Source: Comamonadaceae bacterium (GTDB lineage: Bacteria; Pseudomonadota; Gammaproteobacteria; Burkholderiales; Burkholderiaceae_C). From it: DNA of 43,312 nt. The stretch lies in assembly GCA_008080595.1 (NCBI GenBank), contig VIKI01000066.1:1-43312 (forward strand), given 5' to 3'. The translations under genes and the position numbers were made by a program. Numbering within the stretch: position 1 is the first letter of the stretch; the number at the start of each line of letters is the position of its first letter. Of this stretch, positions 1-8,915 are shown one piece after another. Below the pieces are notes generated by a model. It saw nothing but the letters and a program-made list of their open reading frames with translations, was not told the DNA's origin and made no database searches.

Positions 1-1185
1 TACGCGCTGCGCTTTGCCCCGCAGGGTTTTCGCAAGTGGTCTGAATGGCGTGTCGCGCAGACTGCGCTTGGGGGCGCTGCTGCGTTTTTGATACTGGAAG
101 CGGTCGGGGCCACGCTGCTGGTGCAGTACGGCTTTGTGAATGCGTTCTGGGCCATTCTGGCCACCGGGTTGATCATTTTTCTGGCCGGTTTGCCCATCAG
201 CATCTACGCTGCCCGTTACGGGGTGGACATGGATTTGCTCACCCGGGGTGCGGGGTTTGGCTACATCGGCTCGACCATCACCTCGCTGATTTACGCCACC
301 TTCACCTTCATCTTTTTTGCGCTGGAGGCCGCGGTGATGGCCTATGCGCTGGAGTTGGCGCTGGGCATTCCGCCGCGCTGGGGTTATCTGATCTGTGCGT
401 TGGCGGTGATTCCGCTGGTGACCCACGGGGTGTCGACCATCAGCCGCTTGCAGGTCTGGACGCAACCCCTGTGGTTGGTGATGCTGGTCGTGCCTTTTGT
501 CTATGTGTTGCTGCGCAACCCAGGCGCGTTTGCTGGCATCACGCACTACCTTGGTGATAAGGCGGTCTCGGAAGGGTTTAGCCTGCCTTTGTTTGGTGCA
601 GCCTTGACGGTGGGGGTGGCGCTGATGACGCAAATGGGTGAACAGGCCGACTACCTGCGCTTCATGCCCATGCGCACGGCGGTCAATGCCCGGCGCTGGT
701 GGCTCAGTGTGCTGGTCGGCGGGCCGGGATGGGTCGGCCTGGGGGTGCTGAAGATGCTCGGTGGGGCGCTGTTGGCCTATCTGGCGATTCAAAACGCCGT
801 GCCGCTGGATCGTGCGGTTGACCCCAACCAGATGTACCTGGCCGCTTACGAGGTGGTGTTTCCCAACTACGGCTGGGCGGTGGCCGTGACCGCGCTGTTT
901 GTGGTGCTGTCGCAACTCAAGATCAACGTCACCAATGCTTATGCCGGGTCGCTGGCCTGGAGCAACTTTTTCTCGCGCCTGACCCACAGCCATCCGGGGC
1001 GGGTGGTCTGGGTGGTGTTCAACACGCTGATTGCGTTCACCTTGATGGAGATGAACGTGTTTGCCGCATTGGGCGATGTGCTCGGCTTGTATTCCAACAT
1101 TGCCATTGCCTGGATGATGGCGGTGGTGGCCGATCTGGTGATCAACAAACCGCTGGGCTGCTGCTGGCCTCGCTGCTCTCTGTGA
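1..1185 (+). CDS. NCS1-like permease domain, 5' partial; front half of a broken permease–histidine kinase
   Basis: The frame is open from the first base, so the true start lies outside the window. The protein is a run of hydrophobic helices resembling the nucleobase:cation symporter (cytosine permease-like) fold, with a loop reading MTQMGEQADYLRFMP around the middle. The last residues (CCWPRCSL) do not look native: after VINKPLG at about base 1157 the permease frame is lost. The membrane sequence that should follow (LLASLLSVTAYLGFLGP) continues in another frame and leads straight into the histidine kinase. From memory, related proteins are a single polypeptide with about 20–25 more residues here, so I infer an out-of-frame deletion. 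In the intact form the permease half would act as membrane sensor or transporter for the kinase. The substrate cannot be told from the sequence. Confidence 0.75.
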   Translation, partial: YALRFAPQGFRKWSEWRVAQTALGGAAAFLILEAVGATLLVQYGFVNAFWAILATGLIIFLAGLPISIYAARYGVDMDLLTRGAGFGYIGSTITSLIYATFTFIFFALEAAVMAYALELALGIPPRWGYLICALAVIPLVTHGVSTISRLQVWTQPLWLVMLVVPFVYVLLRNPGAFAGITHYLGDKAVSEGFSLPLFGAALTVGVALMTQMGEQADYLRFMPMRTAVNARRWWLSVLVGGPGWVGLGVLKMLGGALLAYLAIQNAVPLDRAVDPNQMYLAAYEVVFPNYGWAVAVTALFVVLSQLKINVTNAYAGSLAWSNFFSRLTHSHPGRVVWVVFNTLIAFTLMEMNVFAALGDVLGLYSNIAIAWMMAVVADLVINKPLGCCWPRCSL

Positions 1186-3350
1186 CGGCTTACCTTGGGT
1201 TTTTGGGGCCGATGGCACAGGCGTTTTCGGCCATCATCGCCCTGGCGACGGCCTTTATCGCCGCGCCACTCATCGCCTGGGCCACCCGGGGCAAGTACTA
1301 CCTGGCCCGGCAGACCCTCAAGGGTGAGGACACCGGCTGCCAGCTCAAGACCTGTGTGATTTGCGAGCGTGAGTACGAAGCCCCCGACATGGCGCATTGC
1401 CCAGCCTACCAAGGCCCGATTTGTTCGCTGTGTTGCACGCTCGATGCCCGTTGTGGTGACCTGTGCAAACCGCACGCCAAACTGTCGAGCCAGTGGGAAA
1501 CCGCTTTGCGCTGGCTGCTGCCCCAACATGCCTGGGCGCATCTGGACAAGGGTTTGGGCACGTTTTTGCTGCTGATGCTGGTGATTGCGCCGCTGCTGGC
1601 CAGCCTGTTTGGGCTGCTTTACCAGCAGGAAACCCGCTCATTGGCCCAGTCGCTGCTGGATGCGCGGATGTTGCAGGCCGCCTCCGAGGTGTTGCGGGCG
1701 GGCTTCTTCAAGGCCTTCATGGCGCTGATTCTGGTGTCCGGGCTGGTGGTCTGGTGGGTGGTGCTGGCGCACCAGAGCCGCCGGGTGGCGCAGGAAGAGT
1801 CGAACCGGCAAACCCATTTGCTGATGCGTGAAATTGATTTGCACCGCCAGACCGACGAGGCGCTGCAACACGCCCGCCAGGTGGCCGAAGATGCCCGGGC
1901 GGCGGCCGAGCTGGCCCGGCTGGCGGCTGATCAGGCCAACCAGGCCAAAAGCCGCTACATCAGCGCCATCAGCCACGAGTTACGCACGCCGCTCAACAGC
2001 ATTCTGGGTTACGCGCAGCTCATGGGGGAGGATGCCTCGATACCGCCGCACCGCAAACAAGCCGTGAGCGTCATCAAGCGCGGCGGCGAGCACCTGCTGT
2101 CACTCATTGAGGGCACGCTGGACATTGCCCACATTGAGGCCGGTCGGCTTACCCTGAATGCCAAACCGATGCCGTTTGCCGATCTGATCCATGACCTTGC
2201 CAGTCTGTTCGAGCTTGAAGCCCAGGCCAAGGGACTGGGCTTTCACTGCCAGATTAGCGGCAGCTTGCCCACTCTGGTGCGCGGTGATGAAAAGCGGGTG
2301 CGCCAAATTGTCATCAACCTGCTGGGCAATGCCCTCAAATTCACCCAGCACGGCCAGGTGACTCTGCGGGCGCGTTATGCGCGTGAAATGGCCTTCATCG
2401 AGATCGAAGACACCGGGCCGGGTTTGCCTGAAGCGGAAATTGACCGAATTTTTGAGCCCTTTGCCAGGGCGCAGGGTGCAAGTTCAGCCAAACCAGGGGC
2501 GGGCCTGGGGTTGACGATTGCCAAAATGTTGACCGATTTGATGGGCGGCGAAATGTCGGTCATCGGCTCGCCCGGCATTGGCTCAGTGTTCAAAGCCAAG
2601 TTGTTTTTGCCTGAGGTGCGGCTGGACGCATCAGCCACTACGCCCACATCCCAACACCCGACCTATGTGCGCCGCCCGCGTCTGGGCTATGCCGGGCCGC
2701 GCAGGCGGATTCTGGTGGTTGACAACGAGGCGGCTGACCGTGATTTGCTGATGCAGGTGTTGCAACCGCTTGGGTTTGAGGTGCGCAGCGCTGCCAGCGG
2801 CCACGACTGCCTGGACTTGCTGGCCTCGGGCTACCTGCCCGAGGTGGTTTTGATGGACTTGGCCATGCCCGGCATTGACGGTTGGGAAACCCTGCGCCGC
2901 CTGCGCGAGTTGCTCAAAGACAGCCCACACGCCATGCCCCAGATTGCCATCGTCTCAGCCAATGCCTTTGACCGTGGGCTGGACAACGATCTGGGTGTGC
3001 CCTCTGAAGATTTCATCCTCAAGCCGGTGCGCCACGCCGATCTGCTGGACTGGCTGGAGCGCCGCCTGGGCCTGAGCTGGCTCGACACCCCTTCCCCAGA
3101 AGAAGCGCTAACACCCGCTGCTCACCCCGTACCCGTGAGTCCGCCATCACCACAGTTGCACGCCTTGCTGGAAATGGTCAATCTGGGTTACTACCGTGGC
3201 ATCCTGAACCAGCTCGATGCCCTGGAAGCCGAGCAATCCAGCCAAGCCGTTTTTGTGGCCCATATGCGTGGGCTGGCGCGGCAATTTCAGTTTGAAACCA
3301 TGAGCAAGCACATCAGTCAACACCTCAATTCACCCGTTCAGGGCGCATGA
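1182..3350 (+). CDS. Hybrid histidine kinase/response regulator, C-terminal part of a permease–kinase fusion
   Basis: As called here the frame opens at a GTG, but it is probably the back half of a larger protein. Residues 2–33 are membrane helices continuing the upstream permease. Residues 53–98 form a cysteine cluster (C53, C58, C61, C73, C81, C84, C85, C91, C95, H98) that looks like a metal or Fe-S site. Two more membrane segments follow (about 124–147 and 177–196), then a coiled coil (200–258). The phospho-acceptor box SHELRTPLNS has H265, and the ATPase has the N box NALKFT near 383 and G boxes DTGPGLP and GAGLGL. A receiver domain has phospho-Asp D559 and ends near 640, followed by a short helical tail. 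It overlaps the next gene by ATGA, so the two form a two-component pair. There is no convincing ribosome site at the GTG, which supports the broken-fusion reading. Confidence 0.85.
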   Translation: MTAYLGFLGPMAQAFSAIIALATAFIAAPLIAWATRGKYYLARQTLKGEDTGCQLKTCVICEREYEAPDMAHCPAYQGPICSLCCTLDARCGDLCKPHAKLSSQWETALRWLLPQHAWAHLDKGLGTFLLLMLVIAPLLASLFGLLYQQETRSLAQSLLDARMLQAASEVLRAGFFKAFMALILVSGLVVWWVVLAHQSRRVAQEESNRQTHLLMREIDLHRQTDEALQHARQVAEDARAAAELARLAADQANQAKSRYISAISHELRTPLNSILGYAQLMGEDASIPPHRKQAVSVIKRGGEHLLSLIEGTLDIAHIEAGRLTLNAKPMPFADLIHDLASLFELEAQAKGLGFHCQISGSLPTLVRGDEKRVRQIVINLLGNALKFTQHGQVTLRARYAREMAFIEIEDTGPGLPEAEIDRIFEPFARAQGASSAKPGAGLGLTIAKMLTDLMGGEMSVIGSPGIGSVFKAKLFLPEVRLDASATTPTSQHPTYVRRPRLGYAGPRRRILVVDNEAADRDLLMQVLQPLGFEVRSAASGHDCLDLLASGYLPEVVLMDLAMPGIDGWETLRRLRELLKDSPHAMPQIAIVSANAFDRGLDNDLGVPSEDFILKPVRHADLLDWLERRLGLSWLDTPSPEEALTPAAHPVPVSPPSPQLHALLEMVNLGYYRGILNQLDALEAEQSSQAVFVAHMRGLARQFQFETMSKHISQHLNSPVQGA

Positions 3351-4324
3351 CCGCCAGCGAAAACACCATGCCTCAAGCCCCCCTACACCACACCCTGGAT
3401 CGCAGCAACAGCGATGTGGTGTTGATCGTCGATGACGTGCCCGACAACCTGTCCGTGCTGCATGACGCGCTGGATGAATCCGGCTACACCGTGCTGGTGG
3501 CGCTCAGTGGTGCGGCGGCTTTGCAGCGTGCCGCTCAAGCCCTGCCCGACATTGTGCTGCTCGATGCCATGATGCCCGGCATGGATGGTTTTGAAGTGGC
3601 CCGCCAGCTCAAGGCCATGCCACAAACCGCGCACATTCCGATCATTTTCATGACAGGCCTGACCGAGACCGAGCATTTGGTCGCCGCACTGGAGGCCGGC
3701 GGCGTGGATTACGTCACCAAGCCGATTAAGCCGAAGGAAGTGCTGGCCCGCATGCAGGTTCACTTGCAAGGCGCACGCGAAAAGCGCCAGGCCCGCAGCG
3801 CCCTGGATGCCTTTGGCTACGCCAGCATCACCGTGCGGGTGAGTGACGGCCGCCTGATGTGGCAAACCCCGCTGGCGCGTGACTTGCTGCTGCGCTACTA
3901 CGGCACCGACGCGGTGCTGGCCTGGCTGCGCCGCCATGTCGGCAGCCCAGACCTGTTGAGCGAGCCGCCGCGTCTGAGCCTCGAGCACGGCCCCAATCGC
4001 CTGACTTTTCGCCTGCACCAGCAAATTGGCGACAGCGAAGGCGGCGGCGACTGGCTGATCATCATGCAAGAGGTGAGCGAAAGCAGCGTGATCGAAGCCA
4101 TTGCCCTGAGCTTCAAGCTCACCCCGAAAGAGGCCGAGGTGCTGTACTGGGTGGTCAAGGGCAAGATCAACCGCGACATTGGTGATATTTTGGGCAGCAG
4201 CCCGATGACCGTCAAAAAACACCTGGAGCGGGTGTTTGTCAAATTAGGTGTGGAAACCCGTACTGCCGCCGCCGCTATGGCGATGCGGCGGATCAGGCAG
4301 CTGCAGCCGCAGTTTGAGGGGTGA
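3347..4324 (+). CDS. LuxR-family response regulator
   Basis: A 325-residue cytoplasmic regulator. An N-terminal receiver domain (about 24–140) has acidic residues D29/D30, the phospho-Asp D73 in IVLLDAMMPGMDG and the lysine of YVTKPIKP. A middle section (about 150–250) is PAS-like or unassigned. A C-terminal LuxR helix-turn-helix begins LTPKEAEVLYWVVKGK and contains the recognition helix PMTVKKHLERVFVKLGV. The start overlaps the stop of the kinase gene (ATGA), so it is translationally coupled and is almost certainly the kinase's output. It converges on suhB with only four bases between stops. Targets are unknown; no obvious operator is visible nearby. Confidence 0.88.
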   Translation: MTASENTMPQAPLHHTLDRSNSDVVLIVDDVPDNLSVLHDALDESGYTVLVALSGAAALQRAAQALPDIVLLDAMMPGMDGFEVARQLKAMPQTAHIPIIFMTGLTETEHLVAALEAGGVDYVTKPIKPKEVLARMQVHLQGAREKRQARSALDAFGYASITVRVSDGRLMWQTPLARDLLLRYYGTDAVLAWLRRHVGSPDLLSEPPRLSLEHGPNRLTFRLHQQIGDSEGGGDWLIIMQEVSESSVIEAIALSFKLTPKEAEVLYWVVKGKINRDIGDILGSSPMTVKKHLERVFVKLGVETRTAAAAMAMRRIRQLQPQFEG

Positions 4325-4328
4325 GCTT

Positions 4329-5193
4329 TTAAAACGGCGCGTCAGAAGCCGCGTTTGCAGGTGTCGAGTCTTCGATCACTTCAACGGGTGGGGATGCTTT
4401 GGCCATTTCAGCCACCGCAGCCCGTACCGCAACCTTGTCCCCCGCGCCGGCAAACTTGCTGTATTTGCCGAGCAAGGCCACCATTTGGCCGTAGATGCGG
4501 GGGTTGGCGGCCATACATTCCTTTTGCTCCAGGAAGTTGGCATCACCCGAGAAATTGCCCACCAGGCCACCGGCTTCGGTGATCAGCAGCGAGCCAGCGG
4601 CCACATCCCAGGGGTGCAGACCCAGCTCAAAAAAGCCGTCGGTATACCCGGCGGCCACATAGGCCAGATCCAGGGCGGCTGCACCTGGGCGGCGCAGGCC
4701 GGCGGTGCGGGCCATCATGTCGCCCATCAGGCGCAGGTAGGTGTTGATGTCGTCGAATGCGGCGGTTGTTCAGGTAAGAGCCGCGCCCTTTGGTGGCGGT
4801 GAACAGGTCGTTGCGGGTGGGGTCGTAAATGACGGCTTGCTCAACCTTGCCTTTGACGGCCAAGGCAATGCTCACGCAGTACACCGGCAGGCCGTGGATG
4901 AAGTTGGTGGTGCCATCCAGCGGGTCAATGATCCAGACATAGTCAGAGTCTTGCGCCCCGTGCTCACGGCCCGATTCTTCGGCCCAGATGGCATGGCCGG
5001 GATAGGCTCCCAGCAGGGTTTCAATGATGATTTGCTCGGCGGCTTGGTCGACTTCGGTGACAAAGTCATTGACCTGTTTTTGCGACACACGGACGGATTC
5101 CACATCAAGTGCGGCGCGGTTGATGATGGCACCGGCAGCGCGGGCGGCCTTCACGGCCACATTGATCATGGGGTGCAAGTTTGAAGTTGTCAT
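4329..5193 (-). pseudogene. suhB: Inositol monophosphatase family protein, frameshifted by an internal deletion
   Basis: SuhB-type enzymes hydrolyse inositol phosphate and, in enterobacteria, take part in rRNA transcription antitermination. The first 147 codons are a normal N-terminal half, with the metal-site motifs WAEESG (about 70–75) and [12 protein letters not shown] (87–98). At about base 4755, right after LNNRRIR, the frame is lost. The C-terminal half, from [13 protein letters not shown] through [12 protein letters not shown] (second metal motif) to the TAA, is intact but in another frame. Roughly 25 residues normally present here (around a GTGFPFR-like segment) are missing. Read as one protein this would be about 310 residues; as it stands translation ends in an unrelated tail near 4627. 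Start ATG at 5193; an inner ATG 24 bases downstream (MINVAVKAA) is possible. Divergent from trmJ. Real decay or assembly error cannot be told apart here. Confidence 0.85.
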
Positions 5194-5273
5194 AGATTGT
5201 GAAGTGAGGATGAGCGGTGGGCTGGTCTGGCGATGCAGGCAGCGACAATACCGACATTTTAACGGCCTCGACC

Positions 5274-6065
5274 ATGCAGACCCGATTTATCCTGATCAAC
5301 ACCAGCCATGCTGGCAATGTAGGTGCGGCAGCACGTGCCATGAAAACCATGGGCTTTGATGACCTGGTGCTGGTGGCTCCGCGCTGGGCCAATGTGCTGA
5401 ACCGTGAAGAAACCATCCAGCGTGCCAGTGGGGCGCTGGATGTGCTGAAAAATGCCCGCATTGTGGACACATTGGACGAGGCGCTGGAGGGTATGACCCA
5501 TTTGTGTGCCACGGCCATGACCCCGCGTGACTTTGGGCCACCTACCACCACGCCGCGTAAGCACTTTGATATGCTCTTAAAAAAAGAGCTGCTTGCGCAT
5601 GATGGACAAGCGCTAGAGGCTGAAAATGCTTGTAATACTGGGGTGGCTTTCTTGTTTGGTTCTGAGCGCTTTGGCATGCGCAACGAAGATGTGTACCGCT
5701 GTCATGTGTGCCTGAGCATTCCCAGCAACCCCAAATTTGGTTCGCTCAATCTGGGGGCGGCCTTGCAGGTGATTGCCTATGACTGGCGCGAGGCGCTGGG
5801 CGCTTACCCGGTGCAGGCGGCGACCGATGCCCCGGTGCTGGCCGATGCAGCTCAGGTGTCAGGCATGCTGGCGCACCTGGAGCAGGCACTGACCCAGATT
5901 GGTTTTCTCGACCCGCAGTCGCCCAAAAAACTCATGCCGCGCTTGAACCAGTTGTTCAACCGGGCACAGCTCACCCAGGAGGAAATTCATATCCTGCGTG
6001 GCATGGCCAAAATGATGCTCAAACCACAGCCCCCGTCAGCATCAGGGGCGAGCTCCAAAGATTAG
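5274..6065 (+). CDS. trmJ: tRNA (cytidine/uridine-2'-O-)-methyltransferase TrmJ
   Basis: A SPOUT-class methyltransferase that uses S-adenosylmethionine to methylate the 2'-O of nucleotide 32 in tRNA anticodon loops. The protein begins [20 protein letters not shown], the typical family opening. It contains the knot motifs [14 protein letters not shown] and [23 protein letters not shown] chose the ATG at 5274 because the family starts there; 19 upstream in-frame codons look unconserved. Residues about 100–116 are encoded by a copy of the dispersed 49-nt repeat, giving an atypical stretch between [10 protein letters not shown] and VAFLFGSE. The cysE gene follows nine bases downstream. Divergent from suhB. 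Confidence 0.93.
   Translation: MQTRFILINTSHAGNVGAAARAMKTMGFDDLVLVAPRWANVLNREETIQRASGALDVLKNARIVDTLDEALEGMTHLCATAMTPRDFGPPTTTPRKHFDMLLKKELLAHDGQALEAENACNTGVAFLFGSERFGMRNEDVYRCHVCLSIPSNPKFGSLNLGAALQVIAYDWREALGAYPVQAATDAPVLADAAQVSGMLAHLEQALTQIGFLDPQSPKKLMPRLNQLFNRAQLTQEEIHILRGMAKMMLKPQPPSASGASSKD
5573..5621 (+). repeat. Dispersed 49-nt element, copy 1 (inside trmJ)
   Basis: Aligns without gaps to the copy at 37230. First stem GCTCT, 7-nt loop, AGAGC. Compared with GCTAT/ATAGC this is a paired (compensatory) change that keeps the stem. The second part reads GCGCAT, 7 nt, AAGCGC, then TAGAGGCT. It is read in frame as protein. Confidence 0.85.
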
Positions 6066-6074
6066 ACTTGCATC

Positions 6075-6848
6075 ATGTTTTCAAGAATCAAATCCGACGT
6101 TCAGTGCATCCTTGACCGCGACCCGGCGGCGCGCAGCACCTGGGAAGTGCTGACCTGTTACCCCGGCCTGCATGCGGTTATCCTGCACCGCGTGGCACAT
6201 GTGCTCTGGACGCATGGCTTCAAATGGCTGGGCCGTTACACCTCGCACATCGCGCGGTTTTTGACGGGTATTGAGATTCATCCGGGAGCCAAGATCGGCG
6301 AGCGGGTGTTTTTTGACCATGCCATGGGTGTGGTGGTGGGGGAGACCGCCGAAATCGGCGACGACTGCACCATTTACCAGGGCGTCACGCTCGGGGGCAC
6401 TTCGCTTTACAAAGGCACCAAGCGGCATCCCACGCTGGGGCGAGGTGTGGTGATTGGGGCTGGAGCGCAGGTGTTGGGCGGCTTTACCGTGGGTGACGGG
6501 GCCAAGGTGGGTTCCAACGCGGTGGTGACCAAACCCGTACCGGCCGGAGCCACTGCGGTGGGAAACCCGGCGCGCATCATTCAGGCCGAGCAAGATGTCA
6601 AACGTGAAGAAGTGGCCGCCAAAATGGGCTTTTCAGCCTACGGCGTGACGCAAAACGACGACCCGCTGAGTCAGGCCTTGCGTGGCCTGATCGACAGTGC
6701 GGCGGGGCAGGAACATCAGATTGCCATGATCTGGAAGGCCATCGAACAGCTCAATTGCCCGCGCCAGGTGGCCTCCATCGTGCCAGCGGATGCCGCCAAA
6801 CAAGAGCATTTTGAGGCGGACAAGCTCAACCAACTGGTAGGGAAGTAA
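6075..6848 (+). CDS. cysE: Serine O-acetyltransferase
   Basis: Transfers acetyl from acetyl-CoA to L-serine, the first committed step of cysteine synthesis. It has 257 residues, normal for the family. The N-terminal helical part (about 1–70) is followed by left-handed beta-helix hexapeptide repeats (about 70–170). These contain [19 protein letters not shown] with the catalytic Asp/His pair, GVTLGGTS and [20 protein letters not shown]. The C-terminal tail is variable, and in the family this region carries feedback control by cysteine. It starts nine bases after trmJ and is followed after three bases by a periplasmic-protein gene, so the three are probably one transcript. Confidence 0.95.
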   Translation: MFSRIKSDVQCILDRDPAARSTWEVLTCYPGLHAVILHRVAHVLWTHGFKWLGRYTSHIARFLTGIEIHPGAKIGERVFFDHAMGVVVGETAEIGDDCTIYQGVTLGGTSLYKGTKRHPTLGRGVVIGAGAQVLGGFTVGDGAKVGSNAVVTKPVPAGATAVGNPARIIQAEQDVKREEVAAKMGFSAYGVTQNDDPLSQALRGLIDSAAGQEHQIAMIWKAIEQLNCPRQVASIVPADAAKQEHFEADKLNQLVGK

Positions 6849-6851
6849 GGC

Positions 6852-7619
6852 ATGTCATTGGTTCGCTGGATGCGTTTGTGGGTTGTGGGCTGTGTTTTGT
6901 TGGCCAGTTTGGGGTGTCGTGTAGCCTTGGCGGCTGAGCCTGCTCCTTTTGTTTTTGGTGCCAATGGGGTACCCCAGGCGTTTGGCGTGCGTTGGGGTAC
7001 CTTGATCCTCTCGGAAGCCTTTCGTCGTTTGGGGATTCCGATGCAGATCACCCATTACCCCATGGCGCGTTATTCGGCCTTGCTTGATTCGGGCGAGATT
7101 GATGGTGATCCTGCGCGCATTTACGACTATGGTGCAGCCCATCCGAATTTGATCCGGGTGGAGGAGTCCATCATTGACATGGGTTTTGTGCTGTATGCGG
7201 CCAAGCCAACGATCCAGCTTCAAAGCCTGGAAAATTTACGCGGAACAAACTGGGTTGTGGAGTACCAGAGGGGCGTACTGCTTTGTGAAAACAAGCTCAA
7301 GGCCTTGGTTCCAGAAGGTCAGCTTGACAGCATTTCCAGCGGTGAGCAGGGTTTGAGGAAGCTGCTGGCGGGGCGCACTGATGTGTATTGTGATCTTGAG
7401 ACCTCAATGCGTCGCTACCTCAATAGCCCCGAATTCAAGGACAACATGCGCCTGCACAAAGTGCTTCATCTGGCCACCTTGCCAACTTACACTTACCTGC
7501 ATCGCAAACATGCAGCCTTGGCGCCACGTCTGGCTGCCACATTAAAACAAATGAAGGCCGAGGGTCTGGTTGAGGCCTACCGTGTACAGGTTGAAAAAGA
7601 ATTGAAGTGGACGCGTTGA
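6852..7619 (+). CDS. Periplasmic solute-binding protein, SBP_bac_3-like
   Basis: 255 residues with an N-terminal signal peptide ending around VALA/AEP (residue 27). The body has the look of a family 3 extracellular solute-binding protein: FVFGANGVPQAFGVRWG opens the first lobe, then MARYSALLDSGEIDGDPARIYDY and GLRKLLAGRTDVYCDLE. No permease or ATPase gene lies next to it, so it may be an orphan binding or sensory protein rather than part of a transporter. Its start is three bases after the cysE stop, suggesting co-transcription, but a link to cysteine metabolism is only positional. The ligand is unknown. Confidence 0.75.
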   Translation: MSLVRWMRLWVVGCVLLASLGCRVALAAEPAPFVFGANGVPQAFGVRWGTLILSEAFRRLGIPMQITHYPMARYSALLDSGEIDGDPARIYDYGAAHPNLIRVEESIIDMGFVLYAAKPTIQLQSLENLRGTNWVVEYQRGVLLCENKLKALVPEGQLDSISSGEQGLRKLLAGRTDVYCDLETSMRRYLNSPEFKDNMRLHKVLHLATLPTYTYLHRKHAALAPRLAATLKQMKAEGLVEAYRVQVEKELKWTR

Positions 7620-7634
7620 GTTCACACAAGGGAA

Positions 7635-8237
7635 TTACCCAAACGTGCGGATGGCGGTCTTGGGTCTGAAGGCTTGGCAAACCGCCTCTTGGGTTTCAAT
7701 GTAAGGCCCACCAATCAGGTCAATGCAATAGGGTACGGCGGCAAAAATGCCAGGAACCACGGTTTTTCCATCGGCATCACGCAGGCCTTCGAGTGTTTCG
7801 GCAATCGATTTGGGCTGACCTGGCAGGTTGATGATGAGCGTTTGATGGCGAATCACCGCCACTTGGCGTGACAGGATGGCGGTGGGTACAAAGTTCAGGC
7901 TGATCTGACGCATTTGTTCACCAAAACCGGGCATCACCTTGTGTGCAATGGCCAGTGTGGCCTCCGGAGTCACGTCGCGCAGGGCCGGGCCGGTACCGCC
8001 TGTGGTGAGCACCAGGGCACAGCCTGCATCCACCAGTTCTATCAGCGTGTTGCTGATCGCAGTTTGTTCATCCGGAATCAGGCGTGGTTCAAATTGCAGT
8101 GGGTTTTTCAAAGCCCGGTTCAGCCAGTTCTGTAGCGAAGGCACCCCCTTGTCCATGTAGATGCCGGTTGAGGCACGGTCACTGACTGACACGATGCCAA
8201 TTTTGATGGGTGGAAAAGGGTTGGTGGTGACAGCCAT
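7635..8237 (-). CDS. mog: Molybdopterin adenylyltransferase
   Basis: Adenylylates molybdopterin before molybdenum insertion during molybdenum cofactor synthesis. About 200 residues, MoaB/Mog fold. It starts with IKIGIVSVSDRASTG and has the nucleotide/pterin motif LVLTTGGTGPALRDVTPEA; INLPGQPKSIAETLEG is also typical. I chose the ATG at 8237, which lies just after the yjgA stop codon; a TTG two codons earlier is possible. It is read with yjgA and converges on the periplasmic binding protein gene. Confidence 0.92.
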   Translation of the reverse strand: MAVTTNPFPPIKIGIVSVSDRASTGIYMDKGVPSLQNWLNRALKNPLQFEPRLIPDEQTAISNTLIELVDAGCALVLTTGGTGPALRDVTPEATLAIAHKVMPGFGEQMRQISLNFVPTAILSRQVAVIRHQTLIINLPGQPKSIAETLEGLRDADGKTVVPGIFAAVPYCIDLIGGPYIETQEAVCQAFRPKTAIRTFG

Positions 8238-8239
8238 GG

Positions 8240-8893
8240 TCAAGAGGCCTCGTTCGCAGGATTGAAGACGGGTGCATCCGGTTCACGCAGCGGGACGCTG
8301 CTGAGTGCTTCGCGCACCAATTGGAAAATATCGCGGTAGGCGCGGCCATGGCGCACGGCGGCACCGGGTTTTTCAGGTTTGGCATCTTTGCGGGCTTGGC
8401 GGATCAGGGCGCGTAATTGCTGGGTGTCGCAGCCGGGATTCAGGTTGATCCACTGTGCCGCAGCGTCTTCGTCGGTGATCAGCCGATCACGCCAGACTTC
8501 GGCCTGGTGCAGTGCCAGTTTTTCGGCGTTGGAGCCATTGGCTTGCTCGTCCAGCGCGGCACGCACAGCTTCAACCACCTGCGGTTCAAGCTGGCGCATC
8601 AGCTTGCCAATGAACTGCATCTGGCGGCGCTTGCCCTCGAAGTTGGTGATGCGTTTGGCATCCGCAATGGCATCCTTGAACTTGTCAGACAATTCAAGGC
8701 CAGCCAGCAGGTCGGCGCGCAGGGTGAGTAAATCGGCACCGAGTTTTTGCAGCTCGGTGCTTTCGCGTTTGAGATCGGTGCGGCTTTGTTCATCGGTGCC
8801 TTTGAGCTCGGCTTTGAGCTCAATATCGCGTTCGCTGCCTTCGGCCACGAACTCACCGCGGACAAAATAGCCTTTTTTGAGTTTTCTTGACAT
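8240..8893 (-). CDS. yjgA: Ribosome-associated DUF615 protein YjgA (DarP-like)
   Basis: About 217 residues, rich in charged helices and matching the DUF615/YjgA family, which associates with late 50S ribosome precursors. Visible family signature: SRKLKKGYFVRGEFVAEGSER at the N-terminus, then FEGKRRQMQFIGKLMR, and a C-terminal RALIRQARKD and GRAYRDIFQLVREAL. ATG at 8893 is preferred over a TTG two codons upstream. Its stop nearly touches the mog start, so the two are likely co-translated. It is divergent from pmbA with 22 bases between the two ATGs, so the promoters must overlap the coding starts. The homologue in many betaproteobacteria also sits beside pmbA. Confidence 0.9.
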   Translation of the reverse strand: MSRKLKKGYFVRGEFVAEGSERDIELKAELKGTDEQSRTDLKRESTELQKLGADLLTLRADLLAGLELSDKFKDAIADAKRITNFEGKRRQMQFIGKLMRQLEPQVVEAVRAALDEQANGSNAEKLALHQAEVWRDRLITDEDAAAQWINLNPGCDTQQLRALIRQARKDAKPEKPGAAVRHGRAYRDIFQLVREALSSVPLREPDAPVFNPANEAS

Positions 8894-8915
8894 AGCCAAG
8901 TATCATAGCCGCGCT

